This document shows positions 1 through 7,904 of a DNA stretch of 26,150 nucleotides, one piece after another; positions within the stretch are counted from its first letter, which is position 1; each line of letters begins with the position of its first letter. The DNA comes from Pseudomonadota bacterium (lineage in GTDB: Bacteria; Pseudomonadota; Gammaproteobacteria; PS1; Pseudothioglobaceae): contig JAHZKM010000058.1 of assembly GCA_022600395.1 (NCBI GenBank), positions 1 through 26,150 on the forward strand, in the 5' to 3' direction. The notes beneath the pieces were generated by a model. It did not search any database. It saw only the letters and a program-made list of their open reading frames with translations, and had not been told where the DNA came from. The translations under genes were made by a program, and so were the position numbers.

Positions 1-1217
1 AGTTGTGAGTCTGAGCCAATAAATGCGCCATCACCTATGATGGTTTGATGTTTGTTGACGCCGTCATAATTGCAAGTAATCACACCTGCGCCAATGTTAA
101 CCTCTTCGCCTACCGTGCTATCGCCTACGTAGCTAAGGTGTGAAACCTTTGAGCTTTTGCCGATATTAGATTTTTTAATTTCTACAAAATTGCCAATTTT
201 GGCGTTCTCACCAATATGAGCTTGTGGGCGAATGCGTGCAAATGGACCAATACTCGCCCCAGTGCTAATCACAGCATCTTCAATAACAGAGTTTGCCAAT
301 ATGGCCACATTATCTCCAATTTGAGCGTTTTTTATGTGACAATTAGGCGCAATTGTTGTATTGTTGCCCAATGTGACAACGCCTTCAATTAAGGTGTTAA
401 AGTCAATTTCACAATCTTGTCCAAAGGTCAATTCACCGCGACAATCAAAGCGTGACGGATCTTTAAGACTAAGGCCTTGTTCCATGTATTGGTTTGCTTT
501 TTGTTGTTGGTAGATGCGCTCCAATTCTGCTAATTGAACTTTATCATTTACTCCAGCTACCTCAAACTCATTGGTGGTAATAACTGAAGCGATGGTTTTG
601 CCATCATTAACACCAGATTTGATAATGTCTGTTAAGTAAAGTTCGCCTTGGGCATTGTTAGCATTCAGGCCAGCGAGATATTTTTTAAGCAGCTTAGTTT
701 GTACAGCCATAATGCCAGTATTTACTTCACAAATTTTAAGCTGTTCGGCACTGGCATCTTTTTGTTCGACAATAGCTTGAATGGTGTTATTATTGCGAAT
801 GATACGACCATATCCAGTTGGGTTTTCTAGGTTAACTGATAGTAGTGCAACGCCTGATTTCGTGCCAGCATTGATAAGCTGTGCTAATGTATTATGCTGA
901 ATCAAAGGCACATCGCCATATAAAATTAGCGACATGGAATCATCTTCAATATGCGGAGTAGCTTGTTGGACAGCATGCCCTGTTCCTAGTTGTTCTGCCT
1001 GCTCAACCCAATTAACCGTTTTGTCGTCGACACTTTGCTTGACTTGATCGCCTCCAAAGCCATAAACTACATGAATATGTTGACTAATTAGTTTAGCTTG
1101 TTTGAGTACGTGTCCTAGCAGTGTGCTGTTAGCTAGCGTTTGTAAAACCTTTGGTTTGGTTGATTTCATGCGCGTACCTTTGCCCGCTGCAAGAATAATA
1201 GCGTGAATGTTAGTCAT
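1..1217 (-). CDS. glmU: Bifunctional UDP-N-acetylglucosamine pyrophosphorylase / glucosamine-1-phosphate N-acetyltransferase GlmU (3' end cut by window edge)
   Basis: GlmU makes UDP-GlcNAc in the cytoplasm for peptidoglycan and lipopolysaccharide: the C-terminal domain acetylates glucosamine-1-phosphate and the N-terminal domain transfers UMP to it. Reading in from ATG at 1217, the first residues are MTNIHAIILAAGKGTRMKS, the nucleotidyltransferase signature (LAAGxGTRM). YGDVPL and the segment with GELYLTDII, expected of the uridylyltransferase domain, follow. From about residue 255 the sequence becomes a left-handed beta-helix hexapeptide series, including IGPFARIRP, HIGENAKIGNFVEIKKS and the acetyltransferase stretch SYVGDSTVGEEVNIGAG. 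About 405 codons are present of roughly 455 usual for the family, so only the C-terminal tail is missing at the left edge. The ATG abuts the stop of the preceding minus-strand gene (TAAATG), so the two are probably co-transcribed. Identification is very secure. Confidence 0.97.
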   Translation of the reverse strand, partial: MTNIHAIILAAGKGTRMKSTKPKVLQTLANSTLLGHVLKQAKLISQHIHVVYGFGGDQVKQSVDDKTVNWVEQAEQLGTGHAVQQATPHIEDDSMSLILYGDVPLIQHNTLAQLINAGTKSGVALLSVNLENPTGYGRIIRNNNTIQAIVEQKDASAEQLKICEVNTGIMAVQTKLLKKYLAGLNANNAQGELYLTDIIKSGVNDGKTIASVITTNEFEVAGVNDKVQLAELERIYQQQKANQYMEQGLSLKDPSRFDCRGELTFGQDCEIDFNTLIEGVVTLGNNTTIAPNCHIKNAQIGDNVAILANSVIEDAVISTGASIGPFARIRPQAHIGENAKIGNFVEIKKSNIGKSSKVSHLSYVGDSTVGEEVNIGAGVITCNYDGVNKHQTIIGDGAFIGSDSQ

Positions 1218-1877
1218 TTAGAAGTCTTCAACAATTGGATTTTGATCTAGATAGCTTTCAGTAATGCCTGGAACAATAAAGCTTATTGTGGCTACTACTT
1301 GGCCATCTTTACGCCCTACACTGTAAATGGCAGCGCGCATATTTAAAGGTGCATTTTTAAAAATATCAGAAAAGTTGTGAGACTGCCTGGACTGCGCTGC
1401 AAACTCTTCTTTACTAATAAAGGTGTATTTAATATGGTGATTTTGATACGCTTCATTTTCAAAATCAGCAATCATTTGGGTAAATTCGTCTTTATTAAAA
1501 GTATTGGCGCTAACCTCTAGAATATCGAATTTTTCTTGCCCATCTTCGATCAACACTAAATCAAACTGCGTTTTAAGCACATGAAACATTTTTTTAACTT
1601 TACTAGCATCGCTCAAAGGCAGCATTAACACAGTAGAAACTAGACGATCGTTCAAAAATCGAAAAGCTAGTTCGGCCTCTTCACCCGCTAAGGAATGATT
1701 TTTTAAACATAAGGTGCCTTGTTCGTACCTGGTAGAACAGTCTTCTAGTGCGTGTGCTTTTTGTAAAAAAACCTTGGGCATGCCCACCACATATTGTTTA
1801 TAGAGTCGAATCTGCTCGCCCGCTAAACTAGAAGTGGTTAGTATTGCGAGTAGCATTAAAAATAGGATGCGTTTCAT
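1218..1877 (-). CDS. Small exported protein of unknown function
   Basis: I do not recognise this 219-residue protein. It starts MKRILFLMLLAILTTSSLAGE, a classical signal peptide: two basic residues, a hydrophobic core and a probable signal peptidase I site after SLA, near residue 19. No lipobox cysteine sits at the cleavage point, so a soluble periplasmic protein is the likely product. Two cysteines lie close together in the mature part (around residues 47 and 57) and could form a disulfide in the periplasm. The rest is a mixed alpha/beta-type sequence without transmembrane segments or a motif I can name. Its stop codon directly precedes the glmU ATG, so it is the first gene of a probable two-gene unit with glmU and diverges from the copper ATPase. 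A role in envelope biology is only a guess from that neighbour. Confidence 0.85.
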   Translation of the reverse strand: MKRILFLMLLAILTTSSLAGEQIRLYKQYVVGMPKVFLQKAHALEDCSTRYEQGTLCLKNHSLAGEEAELAFRFLNDRLVSTVLMLPLSDASKVKKMFHVLKTQFDLVLIEDGQEKFDILEVSANTFNKDEFTQMIADFENEAYQNHHIKYTFISKEEFAAQSRQSHNFSDIFKNAPLNMRAAIYSVGRKDGQVVATISFIVPGITESYLDQNPIVEDF

Positions 1878-1907
1878 ACAGAGAAAATCGTTTTAACTTG
1901 AATCATA

Positions 1908-1936
1908 TTGTAAACGCATAAGCCTTTAAATACAAT
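1908..1936 (+). promoter_or_regulatory. Candidate sigma-70 promoter for the copper ATPase gene
   Basis: TTGTAA at 1908-1913 and TACAAT at 1931-1936 are separated by 17 bp, a good match in spacing and 4/6 plus 5/6 in the hexamers. Transcription would start near 1943, only about 7 nt before the ATG at 1950, so the message would be nearly leaderless; no Shine-Dalgarno sequence is visible. Predicted by eye only. Confidence 0.45.
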
Positions 1937-1949
1937 AAAATTACACCCT

Positions 1950-4352
1950 ATGAGCAACACTTGTTTTCACTGTGGGTTAGAAGTTACCAACCATAATCGC
2001 ATTCAGGCGAATATTGACCAGACATCTGAGGATTTTTGTTGTGTCGGTTGCGCCAGTGTGTGTCAAACCATTCATCAAAGTGGATTGGGTTCATTTTATG
2101 AACGGCAAACTAGCTCAATGCTCCCTGCAGTAACCCTTGAATACCCGCTTGATTTTTATGATGCGCACGCTTTCCAACAGCCTTTTTTAGAATCTGCACC
2201 TGAGGGTGAAAAAGTCATCACCTTAATTAGCGATACCATACATTGTGCAGCGTGCGTATGGCTCATTGAAAAATCCATTGGTGCCTTGTCAGGCGTTAAT
2301 TGGGTACGTGCAAATCTAACCGATAAACGCATTCGATTAAGCTGGAATGAAAAGGAAATTCAGCTTTCCAAAATTATGCAGCGTCTGGCGGATTTAGGCT
2401 ATAGCGCTATGCCGTATGAGCAAAATATCGCAGAGCAAATCGCTAATAAATCAAATAAAGCCATGCTCTATAAGATTGGATTTGCAGCCTTTACCATGAT
2501 GAATCTATTATGGATTTCTATTGCCCTATATACCGGGGCTAGCGAGGGCAAGTATCATCAGTATTTTCAGTGGCTAGGCTTTGCCTTGGCGACACCTACG
2601 TTGTTTTATTCAGGCGCCGGATTTCTAAAAAGCGCTTATAGCGGACTTAGAAATGGTTTAATGAACATGGATGTTCCGATTAGCATCGGCGCACTCACCA
2701 CCTATTTTTACTCGGTCTATGTGCTGCTCGGATTTTCAGCTAAGGGTGAGGTGTATTTTGATACAGTGGTGAATTTTATATTTGTGATTTTAATTGGGCG
2801 TTATTTAGAAAGTTCGGCCAAAAAATCTTCTATTTCGGCTTCCAGTTCTTTGCAACAACTGCAGCCTAAAGTGGGTCTGGTTATTAAGGATAAGGGTGAG
2901 ATTATTACCCCGATTGGCGCGATTAATATTAATGATCGAGTGTTAATCAGACCGGGTGAGCGAATTCCGGTTGATGGTAAAGTTCTGTCAGGCATGAGTG
3001 AAACTGATGAATCGCTAATCAGTGGTGAATCTCAGCCTGTGGCAAAAGAGTTAGGCGACGAAGTTTTTGCTGGCTCGGTTAATGGCCAAGGCGCTTTAGA
3101 AATCTCGGTCACCAAAACACTTAAACAGTCTGTACTCGGTAAGATTGTGGGTTTGGTTGAAAATACCCAGCACAATAAAAGTGCTGTGGTTTGTAGCATT
3201 GATCGAATTATTCCATATTTTGTTGGCGTTACAATCTTTCTCGCACTTGCCACATTTGTTTATTGGTATCCACAAGATTTTGATTTAGCATTATTAAGTG
3301 CCACGAGCGTTCTTATTATCACCTGTCCATGTGCTTTTGGGCTGGCAACCCCTATGAGTATTGCTGTGGCGAGTGGTGCCGCTATTAAGGACAAAATGCT
3401 AATTAAGAATAGTGACGCGCTTGAAGTTTTAAATCAGACTGATTGGGTGGTTTTTGACAAAACAGGTACACTTACATTGGGTGAGTTCAAGGTTGAACAA
3501 ATAGTAAGCCCTAATGCTAAAAAATCTGATTTAATCCGTATTATGGCGAGTATTGAAAAGTATTCAGAACATCCCTTAGCGCAAGCTATTGTGGATGAAA
3601 ATCAACAGGATTTACTAACCGTACAAGATTTTCAATCTACACCAGGCCAAGGAGTTAGTGCCAGTATTGGTGGTGTTGTTTATAGAATCGGCAAATTGTC
3701 ATTTGTGAGCAACAACCAGCCAATGGATGTTAAGATATTGACAAGTTCGCAACAAATTGAAGCGCAAGGTGCTAGCTGTATTTGGTGTTCAAAACAAGAC
3801 CAAGTATTAGGATTTGTGGCATTATCTGATCAGATTAAAACAGATGCCAAGGCTACAATTTCCCAACTGCTGAGTATGGGTAAGCAGGTAAGTATTTTGA
3901 GTGGCGACAGCCAAGCAGTTACTCAAAAAGTAGCTAATTATTTGGGCATTAAATATGTCGTAGCTCAAGCCTTGCCAGAAGATAAAGCGAGCTACATTAA
4001 AAAATTACAGCAACAACATACTGTTTTAATGATTGGCGATGGGGTGAATGATGCGCCGGCATTAGTGCAAGCTGATACCAGCATGGCGATTGGCTCTGGC
4101 AGTGATGTGTCGGTTAATCATGCAGACGTGGTATTATTAAAATCGACACTATCACCAATTTTAGCGATGATTACCTTGGCTCAGCGAACTAGCCAAACCA
4201 TTAAACAAAACATCACCTTTGCATTGCTATACAATGCATTGATGGTGCCCTTGGCAATGATGGCTAAAGTAACACCGCTGTTTGCAGCTATTGTTATGCC
4301 TATTAGTTCGCTCATTGTGATTGGCAATGCAGCGCGACTTCGAAAGAAATAA
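1950..4352 (+). CDS. ccoI: Copper-translocating P1B-type ATPase, FixI/CcoI type
   Basis: An 800-residue heavy-metal P-type ATPase of the inner membrane. At the N-terminus a cysteine-rich metal-binding segment (CFHCGL at residues 5-10, FCCVGC at 29-34) is typical of the FixI/CcoI subgroup, followed by one HMA domain with CAAC at 99-102. Transmembrane helices surround the ion-binding motif CPC at 459-461. The cytoplasmic domains show SGES (actuator), the phosphorylation motif DKTGTLT with Asp503, the SEHPLA nucleotide-binding motif, and GDGVNDAP near 696-703. All catalytic residues are present and the length is normal. FixI/CcoI proteins supply copper for assembly of cbb3-type cytochrome oxidase; plain copper efflux (CopA) is the alternative, but the extra N-terminal cysteine module favours CcoI. 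No cbb3 oxidase genes (ccoNOQP, ccoG, ccoS) are in this window, so the symbol rests on domain layout. The start has no Shine-Dalgarno sequence but is the only ATG preceding the cysteine motif. Confidence 0.9.
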   Translation: MSNTCFHCGLEVTNHNRIQANIDQTSEDFCCVGCASVCQTIHQSGLGSFYERQTSSMLPAVTLEYPLDFYDAHAFQQPFLESAPEGEKVITLISDTIHCAACVWLIEKSIGALSGVNWVRANLTDKRIRLSWNEKEIQLSKIMQRLADLGYSAMPYEQNIAEQIANKSNKAMLYKIGFAAFTMMNLLWISIALYTGASEGKYHQYFQWLGFALATPTLFYSGAGFLKSAYSGLRNGLMNMDVPISIGALTTYFYSVYVLLGFSAKGEVYFDTVVNFIFVILIGRYLESSAKKSSISASSSLQQLQPKVGLVIKDKGEIITPIGAININDRVLIRPGERIPVDGKVLSGMSETDESLISGESQPVAKELGDEVFAGSVNGQGALEISVTKTLKQSVLGKIVGLVENTQHNKSAVVCSIDRIIPYFVGVTIFLALATFVYWYPQDFDLALLSATSVLIITCPCAFGLATPMSIAVASGAAIKDKMLIKNSDALEVLNQTDWVVFDKTGTLTLGEFKVEQIVSPNAKKSDLIRIMASIEKYSEHPLAQAIVDENQQDLLTVQDFQSTPGQGVSASIGGVVYRIGKLSFVSNNQPMDVKILTSSQQIEAQGASCIWCSKQDQVLGFVALSDQIKTDAKATISQLLSMGKQVSILSGDSQAVTQKVANYLGIKYVVAQALPEDKASYIKKLQQQHTVLMIGDGVNDAPALVQADTSMAIGSGSDVSVNHADVVLLKSTLSPILAMITLAQRTSQTIKQNITFALLYNALMVPLAMMAKVTPLFAAIVMPISSLIVIGNAARLRKK

Positions 4353-4396
4353 AAAACAAACTGTTAAAAAATAAAGCGCTACAGATACAAATAGTA

Positions 4397-4402
4397 TATA
4401 AT
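4397..4402 (+). promoter_or_regulatory. Candidate -10 element for rpmE
   Basis: A perfect TATAAT lies 45 bp downstream of the ATPase stop codon. No convincing -35 hexamer sits 16-18 bp upstream. Transcription would start near 4409, leaving a leader of about 29 nt before the L31 coding sequence. Confidence 0.4.
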
Positions 4403-4437
4403 TCGTTCTCTTTCGAGATTTATTCTTATTTACAAAC

Positions 4438-4650
4438 ATCAAAACAGATATTCATCCTAATTATGACGCCGTTAAAGTAATTTGCTCATGCGGAAACACT
4501 TTTGACACTCGTTCAACAATAGGCAAAGAAGAGTTACACTTAGATGTATGTTCAAGCTGCCACCCTTTTTACACAGGTAAGCAAAAAATTATGGACAGTG
4601 CTGGTCGTGTTGAGAAGTTCAAATCACGTTTTGGCGCATTTAAACGATAA
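4438..4650 (+). CDS. rpmE: 50S ribosomal protein L31, type A zinc-binding form, with apparent ATC start
   Basis: Seventy codons specify an unmistakable L31, a zinc-binding protein of the large ribosomal subunit. The sequence has [11 protein letters not shown] at the start, the cysteine pairs CSC (residues 16 and 18) and CSSC (38 and 41) that hold zinc, HPFYTGKQK, and GRVEKF near the end. The length equals that of E. coli L31 (70 residues). Aligned with E. coli, which starts MKKDIHPKY, the initiator falls exactly on ATC at 4438-4440. Upstream the frame stays open only to a TAA at 4399-4401, and the codons between contain no ATG, GTG or TTG. The gene is otherwise unbroken and is followed by a strong terminator. 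It either uses a rare AUC start or carries a one-base substitution or sequence error in an original ATG. No Shine-Dalgarno sequence is visible. The protein call is secure; the start is the question. Confidence 0.93.
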   Translation: MKTDIHPNYDAVKVICSCGNTFDTRSTIGKEELHLDVCSSCHPFYTGKQKIMDSAGRVEKFKSRFGAFKR

Positions 4651-4672
4651 GTTTAATCGAGTCGATTCGAGC

Positions 4673-4700
4673 AAAAAGCCACATTTATGTGGCTTTTTTT
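4673..4700 (+). terminator. Rho-independent terminator after rpmE
   Basis: Inverted repeat AGCCACA / TGTGGCT (4677-4683 and 4688-4694) with a 4-nt loop, preceded by an A-run and followed by T through 4700. It lies 22 nt after the L31 stop and separates rpmE from the hemE operon. Confidence 0.9.
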
Positions 4701-4736
4701 ATACCTGATTGAATAGGATATAAAGCTAAATATCGT

Positions 4737-4742
4737 TATAAT
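4737..4742 (+). promoter_or_regulatory. Candidate -10 element for the hemE operon
   Basis: TATAAT lies 30 bp upstream of the hemE ATG, just after the rpmE terminator. The -35 region is poor (TTGAAT at 4709-4714 is 22 bp away, too far for a standard promoter). Position after a terminator and before a run of five genes supports it. Confidence 0.4.
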
Positions 4743-4771
4743 TATGACATTAATTTTTTATCTTAAATTTT

Positions 4772-5806
4772 ATGTCATTTGATTATATTAATGCCCTATT
4801 AAAGAAACCAACAGCACGTACGCCAATTTGGGTGATGCGTCAAGCAGGGCGTTATTTGCCCGAATATCGAGCAACGCGTAAACAGGCAGGCGATTTTATG
4901 AGCTTGTGTAAGAATCCTGAGCTTGCTTGTGAAGTGACTATGCAGCCGATGGATCGCTTTGATTTAGACGCGGCTATTTTATTTTCAGATATTCTTACCA
5001 TTCCTGATGCGATGGGTTTAGGGCTGTACTTTAGTGAGGGCGAAGGGCCAAAATTTGAAAGACCAATACAAACTTTGGCTGATATTGAAGCTATTCCTGC
5101 AGAGGTTAACAACAATCTAACTTATGTGTTTGACGCTGTTTCAACCATCAAGTCTGCTTTAGGTGCACGTGCGCCACTCATTGGCTTTAGCGGCAGTCCG
5201 TGGACTTTGGCCACTTACATGATTGAAGGTGGCAGCAGCAAAGCTTTTGCCAAGACCAAAGCCATGCTTTTTAACGAGCCAAAAATGCTGCATTTATTGT
5301 TAGATAAACTTGCCAATAGTGTGATTTCTTATCTTAATCAACAAGTGCAAAGCGGTGCCGATAGTCTAATGGTGTTTGATACTTGGGGAGGGGTTTTGTC
5401 TAAACAAAACTATCTTGATTTTTCATTAAGCTATATGCAAAAAATTGTAAATGGCGTTAAGGAAAAAAATCCGCATACGCCAATCACTTTGTTTAGTAAA
5501 AATGGCGGTAAACATCTAAGTGAAATTTCTGCAACAGGTTGTGATGGTGTTGGTATTGATTGGACAGTTGAACTAGCAGATGTCGAGCGTCAAATTGGTG
5601 ACAGAGTGGCCATTCAAGGTAACCTGGATCCAGCCGTCATGTATGCCACACCGGAGGTTGTCAGGGCAGAGGTGAAAAAAGTATTAGACCAGTTTCAAGG
5701 CGACACTGGCCACATTTTTAACTTAGGGCACGGCATTACGCCAGATGTTGATCCAGAGAACATGAAAGTTCTTGTCGATGCCGTACACGAATTTAGCGCT
5801 AAATAA
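4772..5806 (+). CDS. hemE: Uroporphyrinogen decarboxylase
   Basis: HemE removes the four acetate carboxyl groups of uroporphyrinogen III to give coproporphyrinogen III in cytoplasmic haem synthesis. The 344-residue protein, close to the family's usual 350 or so, carries the N-terminal signature [16 protein letters not shown] (residues 18-33), which binds substrate carboxylates. It also has [12 protein letters not shown] with the catalytic aspartate at about residue 73, a [13 protein letters not shown] segment, and near the end QGNLDP and FNLGHGI. The ATG at 4772 gives the expected N-terminus; no Shine-Dalgarno motif is obvious. It is the first gene of a close-packed run with trpA, accD, fkpB and ispH; the trpA start is 2 nt after its stop. 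Nothing looks damaged. Confidence 0.97.
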   Translation: MSFDYINALLKKPTARTPIWVMRQAGRYLPEYRATRKQAGDFMSLCKNPELACEVTMQPMDRFDLDAAILFSDILTIPDAMGLGLYFSEGEGPKFERPIQTLADIEAIPAEVNNNLTYVFDAVSTIKSALGARAPLIGFSGSPWTLATYMIEGGSSKAFAKTKAMLFNEPKMLHLLLDKLANSVISYLNQQVQSGADSLMVFDTWGGVLSKQNYLDFSLSYMQKIVNGVKEKNPHTPITLFSKNGGKHLSEISATGCDGVGIDWTVELADVERQIGDRVAIQGNLDPAVMYATPEVVRAEVKKVLDQFQGDTGHIFNLGHGITPDVDPENMKVLVDAVHEFSAK

Positions 5807-5808
5807 TT

Positions 5809-6633
5809 ATGTCAAGATTATCATCAGTATTTGCCAATCTACCGCAAGGGCGTAAAGCCTTTATCCCTTTTATTACAGCCGGCGATAGTGGCTTAGATAA
5901 CACTTATGAGCTTATGTTGACTTTGGTTGCCAATGGTGCCGATGTGATCGAGCTAGGTGTGCCGTTTTCCGATCCAATGGCCGACGGTCCTACGATCGCC
6001 AAATCCCACGAACGCGCCGTGGAATCAGGTGTGAGTTTGCGAGATGTGCTCGCTTTGGTTAAAAAATTTAGAGCTGTTGATAACACTACCGCTGTTGTAT
6101 TGATGGGTTACCTGAATCCAATTGAGGTTTATGCTTCACAAAACACCACAGAAAAAAGCGCCTATCATGCGTTCGCTGCAGATGCAAGTGCAAGTGGCGT
6201 TGATGGTGTTCTGGTGGTCGACATGCCGCCTGAAGAAGCCCACGATCTCAAGCAGAGTCTTGATGCAGCAGGGGTTGACTTTATCTTTTTAGTGGCGCCA
6301 ACAACTAGTGATGCACGTATCGAATTTTTAGCCACAATCGCTTCGGGTTTTGTCTACTTTGTGTCACTCAAGGGCGTCACAGGTGCAGGGCATTTAGATA
6401 TAGATGCTGTTAAGCACAATTTATCTAGAATTAGACGATATATTAGTTTGCCTGTGGGTGTAGGCTTTGGTATTAAAGATGCTAAAACAGCCAAAGCTAT
6501 TTCTGAAAATGCGGATGCTGTCATTGTTGGCTCATCATTGGTTGCTTTTGTTGAACAATATGCAAACGATAAGGATAAAATGTTGGAAAATGTTGGAAAA
6601 TTAGCAAATGAAATTTCCTCCGCTATTAAATAA
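5809..6633 (+). CDS. trpA: Tryptophan synthase alpha subunit
   Basis: TrpA cleaves indole-3-glycerol phosphate to indole and glyceraldehyde-3-phosphate and passes indole through a tunnel to TrpB. The 274-residue TIM-barrel protein has FITAGDSG near the start, then IELGVPFSDPMADGPTI containing the two catalytic acids (Glu48 and Asp59). VLMGYLNPI, VDMPPEEA, the loop FVSLKGVTGA and the phosphate-binding GVGFGI and IVGSSLV follow. The length is slightly above E. coli's 268. The start is 2 nt after the hemE stop with no own Shine-Dalgarno sequence, which suggests translational coupling. The usual partner trpB is not adjacent: hemE takes its place, while accD follows as in many gammaproteobacteria. 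A 10-bp repeat near the 3' end (6577-6596) encodes part of the last helix. Confidence 0.97.
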   Translation: MSRLSSVFANLPQGRKAFIPFITAGDSGLDNTYELMLTLVANGADVIELGVPFSDPMADGPTIAKSHERAVESGVSLRDVLALVKKFRAVDNTTAVVLMGYLNPIEVYASQNTTEKSAYHAFAADASASGVDGVLVVDMPPEEAHDLKQSLDAAGVDFIFLVAPTTSDARIEFLATIASGFVYFVSLKGVTGAGHLDIDAVKHNLSRIRRYISLPVGVGFGIKDAKTAKAISENADAVIVGSSLVAFVEQYANDKDKMLENVGKLANEISSAIK

Positions 6634-6652
6634 TTAGAACAAGGACTTAGAC

Positions 6653-7501
6653 ATGAGCTGGCTAGAAAAAATCCTACCCTCAATTACGAATGTTGTTAAA
6701 AAGAACATCCCAGAAGGCTTGTGGAGCAAGTGTCCAAAATGTGAGGCGACACTTTATGTTGAAGAGTTAAAAGAAGCGGTTTATGTTTGTCCAAAATGTG
6801 ATTATCACATGCGTATTTCAGCTAGAGTGCGCCTTGAAAGTTTTTTAGACGAAGATGGTCAAGAGGAAATCGCACCCAATTTAGTCGCTGTTGACCCTTT
6901 GAAGTTTAAAGACCAGAAAAAATATAAAGATCGTTACTTACAAGCTCAAAAGGCCACTAATGAAAAAGATGCGTTAGTCGTTAAAAAAGGCACTTTGAAT
7001 GGTTTGCCCGTTGTTGCCGCTGCTTTTGAGTTTAAATTTATGGGCGGTTCAATGGGATCTGTAGTTGGCGAAAAATTTGTTCGTGCTGCGCAAGAAAGTA
7101 TTAACACCAAGGCCCCGCTTATTTGTTTTTCTGCATCAGGCGGGGCACGCATGCAAGAAGGCCTGTTCTCGCTTATGCAAATGAGCAAGACCTCTTTAAT
7201 GGTTAAACTATTAAGCGACAAAAAAGTGCCGTTCATTTCCGTTTTAACTGACCCAACTATGGGCGGTGTTTCGGCCAGTTTTGCAATGTTAGGCGATGTT
7301 CATATTGCTGAGCCAAATGCTTTAATTGGTTTTGCAGGCCCCAGGGTAGTTGAACAAACTGTGCGTGAGGAGCTGCCTGAAGGTTTTCAGAGAAGTGAGT
7401 TTTTACTAGAAAAAGGCGCGATTGATTTGATCGTTCATCGCCATGATTTACGCCAACAAGTTCACACCCTATTAAGCGCAATGACGTTTAATAATGGCTA
7501 A
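6653..7501 (+). CDS. accD: Acetyl-CoA carboxylase carboxyltransferase subunit beta
   Basis: AccD, with AccA, forms the carboxyltransferase that moves CO2 from biotin to acetyl-CoA, making malonyl-CoA, the committed step of fatty acid synthesis. The 282-residue protein has the N-terminal four-cysteine zinc ribbon (Cys27, Cys30, Cys46, Cys49), then the crotonase-like carboxyltransferase fold. That part includes [22 protein letters not shown] (the oxyanion and CoA-binding loop), [16 protein letters not shown] and [11 protein letters not shown]. The ATG at 6653 is preceded by AAGGA about 9 nt upstream, one of the clearer ribosome-binding sites of the window. Its last 8 nt overlap the start of fkpB. 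Length and residues are normal. Confidence 0.97.
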   Translation: MSWLEKILPSITNVVKKNIPEGLWSKCPKCEATLYVEELKEAVYVCPKCDYHMRISARVRLESFLDEDGQEEIAPNLVAVDPLKFKDQKKYKDRYLQAQKATNEKDALVVKKGTLNGLPVVAAAFEFKFMGGSMGSVVGEKFVRAAQESINTKAPLICFSASGGARMQEGLFSLMQMSKTSLMVKLLSDKKVPFISVLTDPTMGGVSASFAMLGDVHIAEPNALIGFAGPRVVEQTVREELPEGFQRSEFLLEKGAIDLIVHRHDLRQQVHTLLSAMTFNNG

Positions 7502-7904
7502 ATACTCGATTCATTACAAACTTAGCCATGCCAATGGCGCAGTGGTAGATGAAGCTTGGGATGAACCTTTAGTGTTTGAGATAGGTGATGGACAGCTTGA
7601 TCCTTGTTTAGAAAAGTGCGTGCTTGATGCTACATTGGGTGAATTACAAACTTTTTTATTAGGCGCATCCGAAGCCTTTGGTGAGCGCTATGATGAAGCG
7701 TTTCAAATGATGGCACGTGATGATTTTCCTCCTGATTTTAATTTTGAACTAGATGCGGCAGTTGAGTTTAAAACGCCCACAGGAGATGCTTATGTTGGTT
7801 GTATTGACCAGATCGAAAAGGATCAGGTGAGAGTCAACTTCAACCATCCACTTGCAGGTGCCGATGTGGCTTTCCAAGTCAAAATTCTTGACATGGTTTC
7901 GTGA
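7494..7904 (+). CDS. fkpB: FKBP-type peptidyl-prolyl isomerase, SlpA/FkpB type
   Basis: A 136-residue cytoplasmic prolyl isomerase and likely chaperone of the SlyD/SlpA group. The N-terminal half is the FKBP core ([14 protein letters not shown], then [14 protein letters not shown]). The centre holds the flap-inserted domain, and [18 protein letters not shown] near the end is the hallmark SlyD/SlpA motif. It lacks the histidine- and cysteine-rich metal-binding tail of SlyD, which points to SlpA. In E. coli fkpB directly precedes ispH, and the same order is seen here, with a 4-nt overlap (GTGA). The start overlaps the last 8 nt of accD, so translation is probably coupled. The protein is rather short on canonical aromatic FKBP active-site residues, as is common in SlpA. 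Confidence 0.9.
   Translation: MAKYSIHYKLSHANGAVVDEAWDEPLVFEIGDGQLDPCLEKCVLDATLGELQTFLLGASEAFGERYDEAFQMMARDDFPPDFNFELDAAVEFKTPTGDAYVGCIDQIEKDQVRVNFNHPLAGADVAFQVKILDMVS

Noticed and set aside
648..830. Open frame on the plus strand inside the glmU region
   Set aside because: It lies opposite well-conserved glmU coding sequence, has no family features and no ribosome-binding site; it is a chance frame.
1898..1913. Possible FNR box (TTGAA, 4 nt, ATTGT) upstream of the copper ATPase
   Set aside because: FixI/CcoI genes are often FNR-controlled, but the half-sites differ too much from TTGAT-N4-ATCAA to be called.
6354..6683. 109-codon minus-strand frame across the end of trpA and the start of accD
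   Set aside because: Both plus-strand genes have intact conserved motifs here; the frame looks like the complement of their codons and matches no family.
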